From Roseomonas sp. OT10 (GTDB taxonomy: Bacteria > Pseudomonadota > Alphaproteobacteria > Acetobacterales > Acetobacteraceae): a stretch of 64,000 nt of DNA. Positions 9,163 through 18,634 of the stretch are shown piece after piece. The stretch spans positions 3,616,001-3,680,000 of the forward strand of contig NZ_CP087719.1 of the NCBI RefSeq assembly GCF_020991085.1. Reading direction: 5' to 3'. Both the position numbers and the translations under genes were made by a program. Position 1 is the stretch's first letter. Each line of letters begins with the position of its first letter. The notes under the pieces were generated by a model that was not told the origin of the DNA, ran no database searches, and worked only from the letters and a program-made list of their open reading frames with translations.

Positions 9163-9492
9163 ATGCGGAAACTTCTGACGCTTCTGCTGGCGGTCGCCGC
9201 CCCGGCCGGCATCGCCCCGATCGGCCTCGTCCCTGGTGGCGCCGCCCTCGCCGCCGATCAGATCGTCGCGCCGCCCATGCCGATGACGGTCCTCTCCACC
9301 CCGGCCTGCGCCGCCGCGGCGCCGCTGGTCCTGGGCAGCCTGCGGAACCTGCCGCGCGAGGTCGGCACCCGCCGCCCCGCCGCGCCGCCCACCCACTCGG
9401 CGTCAGAGCCGGAGGAGGAGGCCACGCTTCGCCCCGCCTTCCAGCTCTGCATCCCATCCGGCGCCGCTGCCCGTCCGGTCTACCGGACCTGA
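9163..9492 (+). CDS. Small exported hypothetical protein
   Basis: A 109-residue protein that I do not recognise. It has a clean signal peptide (MRKLLTLLLAVAAPAGIAPIG, cleavage probably after ALA near residue 30) and a strong ribosome site (AAAGGGG, 8 bases before the ATG). The mature part is short and Pro/Ala-rich with two cysteines (PACAAAA and FQLCIPSG) that could form a disulfide. It ends 16 bases before the stop of the convergent RraA-type gene. Confidence 0.55.
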   Translation: MRKLLTLLLAVAAPAGIAPIGLVPGGAALAADQIVAPPMPMTVLSTPACAAAAPLVLGSLRNLPREVGTRRPAAPPTHSASEPEEEATLRPAFQLCIPSGAAARPVYRT

Positions 9493-9508
9493 CGGCACCG
9501 GCCGGGGA

Positions 9509-10228
9509 TCAGCGGCCGTTGGCCTTGCGCCACTCCGCGAAGATCTCGAGGTTCTTCTCGTCCGTCGCCGGGTAGAGGCCGACGATGGTGTGCCCGTCCC
9601 GCACCCGCTCCGTCACGAAATCCTCGTAGGCGGTCATCTCCACCGCCTCGTTCGCGATCTCGTCGGCGAGGTGGGCGGGGATGATGATGACGCCGTCATT
9701 GTCGCCCACCACGATGTCGCCCGGGAAGACCGGGGCATCGCCGCAGCCGATCGGTACGTTGATGTCGATCGCCTGGTTCAGCGTCAGGTTGGTCGGCGCC
9801 GAGGGGCGGTGGTGGAAGGCGGGCATGTCCAGCGTCGCGATCTCCGCCGAATCGCGGAAGCCGCCATCCGTCACCACCCCCGCCACGCCGCGCGCCTGGA
9901 GGCGGGTGATCAGGATGCCGCCGGCCGAGGCGGCGCGGGCGTCCTTGCGGCTGTCCATCACCATCACCGCGCCGGGCGGGCAGTCCTCCACCGCCTTGCG
10001 CTGCGGGTGGGCGCGGTCGCGGAAGGCGGAGAGCTGGTTCAGGTCCTCGCGCGCCGGCATGTAGCGCAGGGTGAAGGCCGGGCCGACCATGCTCTCCTTC
10101 AGCGGGTGCAGCGGCCGCACATCCTGGATGAACTGCTGCCGCAGGCCGCGCTTGAACAGCGCGGTCGCGAGGGTGGCGGTGCTGACGCCCTTCAGCTTGT
10201 CCCGGGTCTCGGGCTTGAGCGTGGACAT
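9509..10228 (-). CDS. RraA/HMG-aldolase family protein
   Basis: A 239-residue protein; start MSTLKPETRDKLKG at 10228 with GGAGGAAA just upstream. It belongs to the RraA-like/4-hydroxy-4-methyl-2-oxoglutarate aldolase family. The active-site pattern is present: DGGFRDSAEI supplies the Arg-Asp-x-x-Glu residues, and GDAPVFPGDIVVGDNDGV is the conserved C-terminal core. It is the last gene of a sugar-acid catabolic operon, 20 bases after the dehydratase. In that setting it may cleave a 2-keto-3-deoxy acid to pyruvate and an aldehyde. This is inferred from context; RNase E inhibition is unlikely. Confidence 0.85.
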   Translation of the reverse strand: MSTLKPETRDKLKGVSTATLATALFKRGLRQQFIQDVRPLHPLKESMVGPAFTLRYMPAREDLNQLSAFRDRAHPQRKAVEDCPPGAVMVMDSRKDARAASAGGILITRLQARGVAGVVTDGGFRDSAEIATLDMPAFHHRPSAPTNLTLNQAIDINVPIGCGDAPVFPGDIVVGDNDGVIIIPAHLADEIANEAVEMTAYEDFVTERVRDGHTIVGLYPATDEKNLEIFAEWRKANGR

Positions 10229-10248
10229 GGGGGTTTCCTCCGAAGGGC

Positions 10249-12048
10249 TCAGTAGATGACGGGCTCGGGCACGGGGGCGCCGAAATCGGTGCGCAGGAAG
10301 TCGAAGTCGCAGCCCTCGTCCGCCTGCTGGATGTGCTTGCTGAAGGCCCAGCCATAGCCGCGCTCGAAGCGGGCGGGCGGCGGGGTCCATTCGGCGCGGC
10401 GGCGCTCCAGCTCCTCGTCGGAGACGTCCATGTTGATCGTGCGCGCCTCGACGTCGATGGAGACGATGTCGCCCGTCTTCAGCAGCGCCAGCGGCCCGCC
10501 GACGAAGCTCTCCGGCGCCACGTGCAGCACGCAGGCGCCGTAGGAGGTGCCGGACATGCGCGCATCCGACAGGCGCAGCATGTCGCGCAGCCCCATCTTC
10601 AGCAGCTTCTTCGGCATGGGCAGCATGCCCCATTCCGGCATGCCGGGCCCCCCCTGCGGCCCCGCATTGCGCAGGACGAGGACGGAATCCGGCGTGAAGG
10701 GATAGCTCTCATCCTCGACGGCCTTCTTCATCGAGGGGTAGTCGTCGAAGACGAAGGCCGGGCCGGAATGCTTGAGGAACTTCTGGTCCATCGCCGCCGG
10801 CTTGATGACGCAGCCCGACGGCGCCAGGTTGCCCTTCAGCACCGCCAGCGAGCCCTGGCCGTAGATCGGGTTCGACAGCGGCCGGATGACGTCGTCGTTG
10901 AAGACCTTCGCGCCCTCGATGTTCTCGCCGACGGTGCGGCCGGAGACGGTCAGGCAGTCCAGGTGCAGGTGCTCGCGGATGTTGCTCATCAGCGCGCGGA
11001 TGCCGCCGGCGTAGAAGAAGTCCTCCATCAGGTAGGTATTGCCCGAGGGGCGGACGTTGCCGATCACCGGCACGCGGCGGGAGTAGCGCTCGAAATCCTC
11101 CAGCCCGATCTCCTGCCCGGCGCGGCGCGCCATGGCGATCAGGTGGATGATCGCGTTGGTCGAGCAGCCCATGGCCATGGCGACCGCGATGGCGTTCTCG
11201 AAGGCCTCGCGGGTCTGGATCTTCTGCGGCGTCAGGTCCTCCCAGACCATCTCCACGATCCGCCGGCCGCTCTCGCTCGCCAGCCGGATGTGCCCCGCAT
11301 CGGCGGCCAGCACGGAGGAGCCGCCCGGCAGCACCATGCCCACGGCCTCGGCGATCGCCGTCATGGTGCTGGCCGTGCCCATGGTCATGCAGGTGCCGTA
11401 GGAGCGGGCGATGCCGCCCTCCACGCCCAGCCAGTCCTGATCGGTGATCTTGCCCGCGCGCAGCTCGTCCCAGTACTTCCAGCTGTCGGAGCCCGAGCCG
11501 AGGGTCTTGCCCTGCCAGTTGCCGCGCAGCATCGGCCCGGCGGGCAGGAAGACCGCCGGGATGTTCATGCTGGTGGCGCCCAGCAGCAGCGCGGGCGTCG
11601 TCTTGTCGCAGCCGCCCATCAGCACCACGCCGTCCACGGGGTGGGAGCGCAGCAGCTCCTCCGTCTCCATGGCCAGCATGTTGCGGTACATCATGGTCGT
11701 CGGCTTGACGAAACTCTCGCTGACCGAGAGCGCGGGCAGCTCCACCGGGAAGCCGCCCGCCATCAGGATGCCGCGCTTCACGTCCTCCACCCGCGTCTTG
11801 AAGTGCGAGTGGCAAGGCTGCAGGTCGGACCAGGTGTTGACGATCGCGATGACCGGCTTGCCCGTCCACTCCTCGGGCGAATAGCCCATCTGCATCGCCC
11901 GCGAGCGATGCCCGAAGCTGCGCAGGTCGGCCGGGCCGAACCAGCGGCGGGAGCGCAGCTCCTCGACGGATTTGCGCCTTGGCTGGGCGGAATGCTCCGC
12001 CGGGTCGGCTTCCAGCGCCTGTGGCGGCAGGTCCGGTGTGTCGGTCAT
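10249..12048 (-). CDS. IlvD/Edd family sugar-acid dehydratase (L-arabonate dehydratase-like)
   Basis: A 599-residue [Fe-S] dehydratase. The ATG at 12048 is preferred over an in-frame TTG nine bases upstream because GGGGAGGAG lies 9 bases before it. Cluster cysteines sit in GGCDKTTP and YGTCMTMGTAST, with a further conserved cysteine in MGCSTNAI; the C-terminal LSDARMSGTSYG is the family signature. Sequence and length fit the aldonate branch (arabonate or related pentonate/hexonate) better than the branched-chain enzyme IlvD. It would convert an aldonic acid to its 2-keto-3-deoxy form. It lies between the aldehyde dehydrogenase and the RraA-type gene. Confidence 0.9.
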   Translation of the reverse strand: MTDTPDLPPQALEADPAEHSAQPRRKSVEELRSRRWFGPADLRSFGHRSRAMQMGYSPEEWTGKPVIAIVNTWSDLQPCHSHFKTRVEDVKRGILMAGGFPVELPALSVSESFVKPTTMMYRNMLAMETEELLRSHPVDGVVLMGGCDKTTPALLLGATSMNIPAVFLPAGPMLRGNWQGKTLGSGSDSWKYWDELRAGKITDQDWLGVEGGIARSYGTCMTMGTASTMTAIAEAVGMVLPGGSSVLAADAGHIRLASESGRRIVEMVWEDLTPQKIQTREAFENAIAVAMAMGCSTNAIIHLIAMARRAGQEIGLEDFERYSRRVPVIGNVRPSGNTYLMEDFFYAGGIRALMSNIREHLHLDCLTVSGRTVGENIEGAKVFNDDVIRPLSNPIYGQGSLAVLKGNLAPSGCVIKPAAMDQKFLKHSGPAFVFDDYPSMKKAVEDESYPFTPDSVLVLRNAGPQGGPGMPEWGMLPMPKKLLKMGLRDMLRLSDARMSGTSYGACVLHVAPESFVGGPLALLKTGDIVSIDVEARTINMDVSDEELERRRAEWTPPPARFERGYGWAFSKHIQQADEGCDFDFLRTDFGAPVPEPVIY

Positions 12049-12099
12049 ACGCGTCAACTCCTCCCCAATACCCTTACGCGACGCTCGGCGGTGTCCCGC

Positions 12100-13680
12100 T
12101 CAGTCCTGGCCCATCTTCCCATCCACCCGGCGCCACAGCTTCAGCGGGTTGCCGTCGCGGATCGCCTCCGGCAGCAGCCCCTCCGGGAAGTCCTGGTAGC
12201 AGACGGGCCGCAGGAAGCGCTGGATCGCCAGCGTGCCGACGGAGGTGGTGCGCCCGTCCGAGGTCGAGGGGTAGGGCCCGCCATGCACCATGGCGTGGCT
12301 GACCTCGACGCCCGTCGGGAAGCCGTTGACCAGGATGCGGCCGACCTTGCGTTCCAGGATCGGCACCAGCTTCTTCGCCAGCTCCAGATCCTCCGGCTCC
12401 ATCTGGATGGTGGCGGTGAGCTGGCCCTCCAGACCCTCGGCCATCTCCTGCATCGTCTCCAGGTCCGGGCAGCGGATGACGAGGGAGGCGGCGCCGAACA
12501 CCTCCTCCTCCAGCGCCGGGTCGGCGGCGAAGTGGGCGGCGGTGGTCGCGAAGATCGCGGCGCGGCCCTGGAGGCCGTTGGTGGAAAGCTGGCCCTCGGC
12601 CACCGTCTCCACCCGGTTGTTGGAGGAGAGCTTCTCCACCCCCTCCTGGTACGCCTTCAGGATGCCCGGGGTCAGCATGGTCTGGGCCGGCGCGCCGGTC
12701 AGCGCCTCGGTCGCGGCGCCGAGGAAGTCGTGCAGCTCCGGCCCCTCCACCGCCATCACCAGGCCGGGGTTGGTGCAGAACTGCCCCGCGCCCATCGTGA
12801 GCGAGCCGACGAAGCCCTTGCCGATCGCCGCCGCCCGCTTGGCCATGGCGCCGGGGAGGAGGAAGACGGGGTTGATGCTGCTCATCTCCGCATAGACGGG
12901 GATGGGCTCCTTGCGCGCGGCGGCGGTCTTCATCAGCGCCGTGCCGCCGGCGCGCGAGCCGGTGAAGCCCACCGCCTTGATGTGCGGGTTCTCGACCAGC
13001 GCCTGCCCGACCTTGGCGCCGGAGCCGAACAGCATGGAGAAGACGCCTTCCGGCAGGCCGCAATCGGCCACGGCCTTGGCGATGGCCTTGCCCACCAGCT
13101 CCGAGGTGCCGGGATGCGCCGAATGCGCCTTCACCACCACCGGGCAGCCGGCGGCCAGGGCCGAGGCGGTGTCGCCGCCGCCGACCGAGAAGGCGAGCGG
13201 GAAGTTGGACGCGCCGAACACCGCGACCGGGCCGACCGCGATCTGGCGCTGGCGCAGGTCGGCGCGCGGCAGGGGCTGGCGGTCCGGCAGGGCCGGGTCG
13301 ATGCGGGCGCCGAGCCAGCTTCCCTCGCGCACCACGGCGGCGAAGAGGCGGAGCTGGCCGACGGTGCGGCCGCGCTCGCCCTCCAGCCGGCCGCGCGGCA
13401 GGCCGCTCTCCGCCATGGCGCGCACGATCAGCGCGTCGCCGATGTCGAGGATGTTCTGCGCGATGGCCTCGAGGAAGGCGGCGCGCGCCTCGAGCGTCGT
13501 CTCGCGGTAGGTGTCGAAGGCCGACCCTGCCAGGGCACAGGCGCGCTCGACCTCCTCCGCGCCGCCGCCGCCATAGGGCGGGTCCATCTTCTGATGGGTG
13601 GCGGCATCGACGGCATGGATCGCGCCCTCGCGGCCGCGGACGGCGGTGCCGCCGATCAGCATCTCTCCGGTGAGGGACAT
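12100..13680 (-). CDS. NADP-type aldehyde dehydrogenase (2,5-dioxovalerate/ketoglutarate semialdehyde type)
   Basis: A 526-residue aldehyde dehydrogenase. Conserved elements are [16 protein letters not shown], the cofactor-binding GFTGSRAGG, the general-base region EMSSINPVF and the catalytic cysteine in [10 protein letters not shown]. The FCTNPG form and the length place it with the alpha-ketoglutaric semialdehyde dehydrogenases used in non-phosphorylative pentose and hexarate breakdown, producing 2-oxoglutarate. It lies 51 bases upstream of the dehydratase and 30 bases after the hydroxyacid dehydrogenase in the same operon. Confidence 0.9.
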   Translation of the reverse strand: MSLTGEMLIGGTAVRGREGAIHAVDAATHQKMDPPYGGGGAEEVERACALAGSAFDTYRETTLEARAAFLEAIAQNILDIGDALIVRAMAESGLPRGRLEGERGRTVGQLRLFAAVVREGSWLGARIDPALPDRQPLPRADLRQRQIAVGPVAVFGASNFPLAFSVGGGDTASALAAGCPVVVKAHSAHPGTSELVGKAIAKAVADCGLPEGVFSMLFGSGAKVGQALVENPHIKAVGFTGSRAGGTALMKTAAARKEPIPVYAEMSSINPVFLLPGAMAKRAAAIGKGFVGSLTMGAGQFCTNPGLVMAVEGPELHDFLGAATEALTGAPAQTMLTPGILKAYQEGVEKLSSNNRVETVAEGQLSTNGLQGRAAIFATTAAHFAADPALEEEVFGAASLVIRCPDLETMQEMAEGLEGQLTATIQMEPEDLELAKKLVPILERKVGRILVNGFPTGVEVSHAMVHGGPYPSTSDGRTTSVGTLAIQRFLRPVCYQDFPEGLLPEAIRDGNPLKLWRRVDGKMGQD

Positions 13681-13710
13681 GGCGTTCTCCTGATCTTGTC
13701 GTGCGGCCGT

Positions 13711-14667
13711 TCAGACCGGGTCGAGGGGCGGCTTGCCTGCCAGCACGGCGGCGATGTTGTCCAGGGCCTTGAAGCCCATGGCGTCGCGCGTTTCCGTCGT
13801 GGCGCTGGCCACGTGCGGGGTCAGGAAGACGTTGGGCAGCTCCGCGAAACGGAGGTCGAAATCGGGCTCCTTGCGGAACACGTCCAGCCCGGCGGCGAAG
13901 AGGTGGCCGGAGGTCAGGGCGGCGATCAGCGCGTCCTCGTCCACCAGGGAGCCGCGGGCGGTGTTCACGAAGACGGCCCCCTTGGGCAGCAGGGCGAAAG
14001 CCTCGGCATCCATCAGCGTGCCCGCCTCGCCGCCCGGCAGGTGGAGCGAGAGGATCTCGCTGCGCGGCAGCAGGTCGCGGAAGGATTCCACGTACTCCGC
14101 CCCCTGCTCCAGCTCCGGGGCGAGGCGGCGGCGGTTATGGTAGAGGACGCGCATCCCGAAGCCGCGCGCCCGCCGCGCCATGGCCTGGCCGATCCGCCCC
14201 ATGCCGACGATGCCCAGCGTCTTGCCGCTCGGCCGGACGCCCAGCAGGTCGGCCATGCCGAAGCCCTTGCGCCAGCCGGCGCGCATGATCGCCTCGTACT
14301 CGTGCCCGCGCCGGCAGGCGTTGAGCAGCAGCAGGAAGGCGAGGTCGGCGGTGCAGTCGGTCAGCACGTCGGGCGCGTTGGTCACGACGATCCCGCGCGC
14401 CTTCGCTGCCGCCACGTCCATGTGGTCCACCCCGGCGCTGGGGTTGGCGATGACCTTCAGGTGGTCGGGCAGCGACGGCATGTGCGCCGCGGTCAGCCTC
14501 ACCCTGGGGCCGGAGAACAGCCCCGCCGCCCCATGCGCCGCCACGGCGGCGATGGCGCCCTCCGTGTCCAGGTCGGCCTCGGCCAGCACCGCGTCGAACT
14601 CCCGCCGCGCGCGCTCCGCCACCGCCGGGGGGACCCGGCGGGCGACCACGATCCGATGCTTCGCCAT
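13711..14667 (-). CDS. D-2-hydroxyacid dehydrogenase (glyoxylate/hydroxypyruvate reductase type)
   Basis: A 318-residue enzyme, start MAKHRIVVARRVPP at 14667. The Rossmann motif GIVGMGRIGQAMA is near residue 150. The catalytic Arg lies in NTARGSLVDEDAL, the Glu in FRKEPDFD and the His in LTPHVASAT. A plausible role is reduction of glyoxylate, glycolaldehyde-derived or similar 2-oxo products made by the operon. The exact substrate cannot be read. It lies 20 bases downstream of the Bug binding-protein gene and 30 bases before the aldehyde dehydrogenase gene. Confidence 0.9.
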   Translation of the reverse strand: MAKHRIVVARRVPPAVAERARREFDAVLAEADLDTEGAIAAVAAHGAAGLFSGPRVRLTAAHMPSLPDHLKVIANPSAGVDHMDVAAAKARGIVVTNAPDVLTDCTADLAFLLLLNACRRGHEYEAIMRAGWRKGFGMADLLGVRPSGKTLGIVGMGRIGQAMARRARGFGMRVLYHNRRRLAPELEQGAEYVESFRDLLPRSEILSLHLPGGEAGTLMDAEAFALLPKGAVFVNTARGSLVDEDALIAALTSGHLFAAGLDVFRKEPDFDLRFAELPNVFLTPHVASATTETRDAMGFKALDNIAAVLAGKPPLDPV

Positions 14668-14687
14668 GCGCGGCCGCCCCTCCCCGC

Positions 14688-15653
14688 TCACTGCTTCTCG
14701 ATCTTGGCGCTGGCCGCGACATCGGTCCACTTGCGGACCTCGGCGGCCACGAAGCGCTGCGCCTCCTCCGGCGTGCTGCCGATCACCTCCGCCCCCATGG
14801 CGGCGAAGCGGTCCTTCACCGCCGGCTGCTTCAGCACCTCCGCCACGTCGGCGGAGATGCGGGTGGCGGTCGCGGCCGGCAGCCCGGCCGGGGCCAGCAT
14901 CACGCCCCAGGTGGAGGCGATGAAGTCCGGGAAGCCCAGCTCGCCCATGGTCGGCACGTCCGGCAGCTGCGGCAGGCGCGCCGGGCTGGGGGTGGCGAGC
15001 GCCTTCAGCTTGCCCGTCTGGATATGGCCCAGCGTCGCGGGCAGCGTGTCCACGATGAAGGCGACGCGGCCGGCCATCAGGTCGGGATGCGCGGCGGAGC
15101 TGCCGCGATAGGGGATCTGCTCGATGTCGGCGCCCATCATCATGTTGAACATGGCGCAGTAGAGCCCGCCCGTGCCGACGCAGGTGGCCTTGGCCGGGTC
15201 GCGCTTCGCGATGGCGATCAGCTCCGCCAGGCTGTTGGCGGGGTAGTCCGGCCCGGTCACCAGCACCAGCGGCACGGAATAGATCAGGCTGATCGCCGGC
15301 ACGTCCTTCAGCGTGTCGTAGGGCGTGCGGTAGAGCGGCGCGGTCACCGCATGGACGATGGAGGTGACGGCCAGGGTGTGCCCGTCCGCCGGGGCCTTGG
15401 CCACCACATCCGTGCCGATGATGCCGTTGGCCCCGGCGCGGTTCTCCACCACCACCGGCTGGCCCCATTTCTGCGACAGCGGCTCGGAGAGCAGCCGCGC
15501 GGCGATGTCGGCGGCGCCGCCCGGGGTGAAGGGCACGACGACGCGGACGGAGCGGCTGGGAAAGGCTGCCTGGGCGGCGGCGCGGCGGCCGGCGAGCAGC
15601 AGCCCCGGCGCGGCGAGGCCCGCGGCGAGGGTGGAACGACGGGTGATGGTCAT
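14688..15653 (-). CDS. Bug/TctC tripartite tricarboxylate transporter-type solute-binding protein
   Basis: A 321-residue periplasmic protein. The ATG at 15653 has GGAGG 8 bases upstream and is preferred over a GTG two codons earlier. A twin-arginine-like signal (TITRRSTLAAGLAAPGLLLAG) ends at AQA near residue 28. Family marks are VRVVVPFTPGGAADIAARL, VVENRAGANGIIGTDVV and PYRGSSAAHPDLMAGRV. It is the first gene of the sugar-acid operon and faces the GntR regulator. No TctA/TctB membrane genes are present, which is usual for the many orphan Bug proteins; it may sense or bind the pathway's acid substrate. Confidence 0.93.
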   Translation of the reverse strand: MTITRRSTLAAGLAAPGLLLAGRRAAAQAAFPSRSVRVVVPFTPGGAADIAARLLSEPLSQKWGQPVVVENRAGANGIIGTDVVAKAPADGHTLAVTSIVHAVTAPLYRTPYDTLKDVPAISLIYSVPLVLVTGPDYPANSLAELIAIAKRDPAKATCVGTGGLYCAMFNMMMGADIEQIPYRGSSAAHPDLMAGRVAFIVDTLPATLGHIQTGKLKALATPSPARLPQLPDVPTMGELGFPDFIASTWGVMLAPAGLPAATATRISADVAEVLKQPAVKDRFAAMGAEVIGSTPEEAQRFVAAEVRKWTDVAASAKIEKQ

Positions 15654-15723
15654 GGACACGACCTCCTGCTTGGCGGCCTCTGGCCGTCTTTTCCGCCCGA
15701 CGGTGAGTTCCGCGGCGACTCCT

Positions 15724-15746
15724 AACTAATATATCAGATTTCAGTT
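15724..15746. promoter_or_regulatory. Candidate GntR operator in the divergent promoter region
   Basis: An AT-rich, partly palindromic site: AACTAATAT, a 5-base centre (ATCAG), then ATTTCAGTT. The two 9-base arms agree at 7 positions when one is reverse-complemented. It is the only AT-rich stretch between the divergent binding-protein operon and the GntR gene. The minus strand reads TATATT here, a possible -10 for the operon, so binding would block it. Confidence 0.45.
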
Positions 15747-15770
15747 GTCCATCGTGCTACGCTGCCCGGC

Positions 15771-16517
15771 ATGGATTCCGCGACCTTCCTCCGCGCCGAC
15801 CTGACCGCCGCCGGCCTTCCGGCGGCCGAGGGCGGCTTCGCCCGCGGTCCCTCCGCCGCGGCCTTCGCCTATGCCAGCCTGCGGCAGGCCATCCTGTCCC
15901 TCGCCATGCCCCCCGGGACCCAGCTTTCGCGCGCGGCGATCGCCGCCAGGCTAGGGGTGAGCCAGACCCCCGTGCGGGAGGCGCTGATCCGGCTGCAGGA
16001 GGAGGATCTGGTCGAGGTGGTGCCGCAATCGGCCACCCGCGTCGCGCGGATCGACCTGGACAGCGTCCGCTCCGCGCATTTCCTGCGCCTCGCCGTGGAG
16101 GTGGAGGCCGTGCGCCACCTCGCCGGCGCCCCGCCGCCCGGGCTGGTCGGCCGGCTGGAAGGCCAGATCGCCGCCCAGCGCGAGATGCTGTCGCGCGACG
16201 ACCAGGCCGCCTTCACCCTGTCCGACGGTGCCTTCCACGCCCTGCTGCTGGAGGCCGCCGGGGTGGGCAGCCTGTCCGAGCTGATCCGCACCCGCAGCGG
16301 CCATCTCGACCGGCTCCGCCGCCTCGACCTCCCCGCCCCCGGCAAGCGCGAGGCCATCCTGCGCGACCACGCCCGCATCGCCGCTGCCCTCGCCGCCCAT
16401 GACCCGGCGGCGGCCGAGGCGGCCCTGCGGGCGCATCTGGGCGGCACCCTGGCCCGGGTGGCGGAAATCCGCGACGCCACGCCGGGCTACTTCCGCGAGA
16501 CCGCGCCCGCCGGCTGA
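15771..16517 (+). CDS. GntR family regulator, FCD domain
   Basis: A 248-residue transcription factor. An N-terminal winged helix (about residues 33-95) carries the recognition region [22 protein letters not shown] split at about 55-77. A C-terminal all-helical FCD effector domain (about 105-230) has the metal-ligand-type pattern ...[11 protein letters not shown]... and ...[10 protein letters not shown]. It is transcribed divergently from the sugar-acid operon and probably controls it in response to the acid or its 2-keto-3-deoxy derivative. A candidate operator lies just upstream. Confidence 0.9.
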   Translation: MDSATFLRADLTAAGLPAAEGGFARGPSAAAFAYASLRQAILSLAMPPGTQLSRAAIAARLGVSQTPVREALIRLQEEDLVEVVPQSATRVARIDLDSVRSAHFLRLAVEVEAVRHLAGAPPPGLVGRLEGQIAAQREMLSRDDQAAFTLSDGAFHALLLEAAGVGSLSELIRTRSGHLDRLRRLDLPAPGKREAILRDHARIAAALAAHDPAAAEAALRAHLGGTLARVAEIRDATPGYFRETAPAG

Positions 16518-16645
16518 GCGGCCCCGCCGCCGGATCGCCCGGGCGTCTGTTCCGGGCGGCGCCCCGCCCGCATAACCCGCCCGCGCCCCCGGGCTGCGAA
16601 GCCCGCGCTTGTTTCACGCCCGCGGCCCCGGCAGAAGCCCGCGCC

Positions 16646-18232
16646 ATGACCGATATCCTTCCGATCCGGCGCGCGCTGCTCTCCGTCTCCGACAAGGCGG
16701 GGCTGGTGGAGTTCGCCCGTGCCCTCGTCGCCCATGGGGCGGAGATCCTGTCCACCGGCGGCACCGCCGCGGCCATCCGCGCCGCCGGCCTGCCGGTGAA
16801 GGACGTGTCCGAGCACACGGGCTTCCCCGAGATCCTGGATGGGCGGGTGAAGACCCTGGTGCCGCAGGTGCATGGCGGCATCCTGTTCCGCCGCGACGTG
16901 CCGGCGCATGTCGCCCAGGCGGAGGAGCATGCGATCGCGCCGATCGACCTGGTCTGCGTCGACCTCTACCCCTTCGAGGCGACCGTCGCGAAGTTCTCCC
17001 AGGGGGGCGCGTCCTTCGAGGACTGCATCGAGAACATCGACATCGGCGGCCCGGCGATGATCCGCTCGGCGGCGAAGAACCACGACCACGTCGTGGTGCT
17101 GACCGCGCCCGCGCAGTACGGCGCGGTGGTCGATGCCCTGGCGACCGGCGGCACCACCCTCGCCCAGCGCCGCGGCTTCGCGGCGGCGGCCTATGCCCGC
17201 ACCGCCGCCTATGACAGCGCCATCGCCGCCTGGTTCGCCCGGCAGCAGGGCGAGACCTTCCCGCCCCGCCTCGCCTTCGCGGGGGTGCGGAAGCAGACGC
17301 TGCGCTACGGCGAGAACCCGCACCAGTCGGCCGCCTTCTACGTGGACGGCAGCGCCCGGCGCGGCATCGCCACCGCCGAGCAGGTGCAGGGCAAGGAGCT
17401 GTCCTACAACAACCTGAACGACACGGATGCGGCCTTCGAGGCGGTGGCGGAGTTCGAGGCCCCCGCCATCGTCATCGTCAAGCACGCCAACCCCTGTGGC
17501 GTGGCGCTGGGCGGGGACCTGGCCGGCGCCTGGGAGGCGGCGCTGCGCTGCGACCCCGTCTCCGCCTTCGGCGGCATCGTCGCGGCGAACCGCACCCTCG
17601 ACGCGGCGGCGGCCGAGAAGATCGCCGCCATCTTCACCGAGGTCGTCATCGCCCCCGACGCGGATGCGGAGGCGCGCGCGATCTTCGCCCGCAAGAAGAA
17701 CCTGCGCCTGCTGCTGACCGGCGGGCTGCCGGATGCGGGCGCGCCGGGGCTGACCTTCCGCTCCGTCTCCGGCGGCTTCCTGGCGCAGTCGCGCGATGCC
17801 GGCCGGATCGGGGCGGCCGACCTCAAGGTGGTGACGCGGCGCGCGCCCACCGAGGCGGAGCTGGCCGACCTGCTCTTCGCCTTCCGCGTCTGCAAGCACG
17901 TGAAGTCCAACGCCATCGTCTATGCCAAGGGCGGTGCCACCGTCGGCATCGGCGCGGGGCAGATGAGCCGGGTGGACTCTGCCCGCATCGCCGCCTGGAA
18001 GTCGGCCGAGGCGGCGAAGGCCGCCGGGCTGGACACGCCGCTGGCCCAGGGTTCGGTGGTGGCGTCCGACGCCTTCTTCCCCTTCGCGGACGGGCTGGAG
18101 GCGGCGGCCTCGGCCGGCGCAACGGCGGTGATCCAGCCGGGCGGTTCGATGCGCGACGCGGAGGTGATCGCGGCGGCCGATGCGGCGGGCCTTGCCATGG
18201 TCATGACGGGGATGCGCCACTTCCGGCATTGA
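16646..18232 (+). CDS. purH: Bifunctional IMP cyclohydrolase / AICAR formyltransferase
   Basis: A 528-residue enzyme of full family length. The N-terminal cyclohydrolase domain opens with [17 protein letters not shown] and contains [10 protein letters not shown] and [13 protein letters not shown]. The C-terminal formyltransferase domain contains [13 protein letters not shown], the key Lys-His pair in [11 protein letters not shown], and DAFFPFADG. It catalyses the last two steps of de novo IMP synthesis in the cytoplasm. It is monocistronic here and followed by a strong hairpin. Confidence 0.98.
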   Translation: MTDILPIRRALLSVSDKAGLVEFARALVAHGAEILSTGGTAAAIRAAGLPVKDVSEHTGFPEILDGRVKTLVPQVHGGILFRRDVPAHVAQAEEHAIAPIDLVCVDLYPFEATVAKFSQGGASFEDCIENIDIGGPAMIRSAAKNHDHVVVLTAPAQYGAVVDALATGGTTLAQRRGFAAAAYARTAAYDSAIAAWFARQQGETFPPRLAFAGVRKQTLRYGENPHQSAAFYVDGSARRGIATAEQVQGKELSYNNLNDTDAAFEAVAEFEAPAIVIVKHANPCGVALGGDLAGAWEAALRCDPVSAFGGIVAANRTLDAAAAEKIAAIFTEVVIAPDADAEARAIFARKKNLRLLLTGGLPDAGAPGLTFRSVSGGFLAQSRDAGRIGAADLKVVTRRAPTEAELADLLFAFRVCKHVKSNAIVYAKGGATVGIGAGQMSRVDSARIAAWKSAEAAKAAGLDTPLAQGSVVASDAFFPFADGLEAAASAGATAVIQPGGSMRDAEVIAAADAAGLAMVMTGMRHFRH

Positions 18233-18240
18233 TCCGCCAG

Positions 18241-18275
18241 CCCCCGGGGCCAGGGAAGTTCCCTGGCCCCGGGGG
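18241..18275 (+). terminator. Strong hairpin after purH
   Basis: A perfect 15-bp stem (left arm 18241-18255 CCCCCGGGGCCAGGG, right arm 18261-18275) closed by an AAGTT loop, 8 bases after the purH stop. No T run follows, but the stem strength and place fit a terminator or 3'-end stabiliser. Confidence 0.6.
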
Positions 18276-18634
18276 TCAACGGTCCCGGCCGATGGACGTT
18301 CAGAACGGGCGGGTGCGCAGGCACCGGCACGCATGAAGACGCTGGATGTGACGCACCGGGCCGCGACGAAGTCCATCCGCATCGGTCACGATGGCCTGGC
18401 CGCCGTGCCGTCCCTGGACGGGAACGGCCAGGGGAAGACGTGGCCGCTGACCGGCCGGGACGATCGCCGCCCCGCGCGCCTTCGGCAGCACCCGCGAGGC
18501 GCTGCCGTCGAGCGAGCTGGGTGGATCGGTGGCGCCGCCGCTGGAGGCGGGCCGGATCGCCCTGCGTGCCGGGTGACGGTCCCCGCAACGCCCCCATGGG
18601 GGCGGATACCTCGACCACGGGAGGCACCGAGTTC
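18276..18634. other. Intergenic stretch with no convincing gene
   Basis: Short open frames occur on both strands, but none has a ribosome site, recognisable motif or plausible composition over its full length. A plus-strand reading from about 18333 ([21 protein letters not shown]) looks protein-like for about 50 codons. Sequence in the next frame ([19 protein letters not shown], ending in TGA near 18580) also does. Together they could be a decayed, frameshifted gene. This is speculative. Confidence 0.25.

Noticed and set aside
9509-10228. Role as ribonuclease E regulator RraA
   Set aside because: The aldolase active-site Arg-Asp-x-x-Glu residues are present and the gene lies in a catabolic operon.
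10333-15111. 1592-codon plus-strand frame opposite the sugar-acid operon
   Set aside because: Arg/His/Ala/Gly-rich low-complexity product, antisense to four clear enzyme genes.
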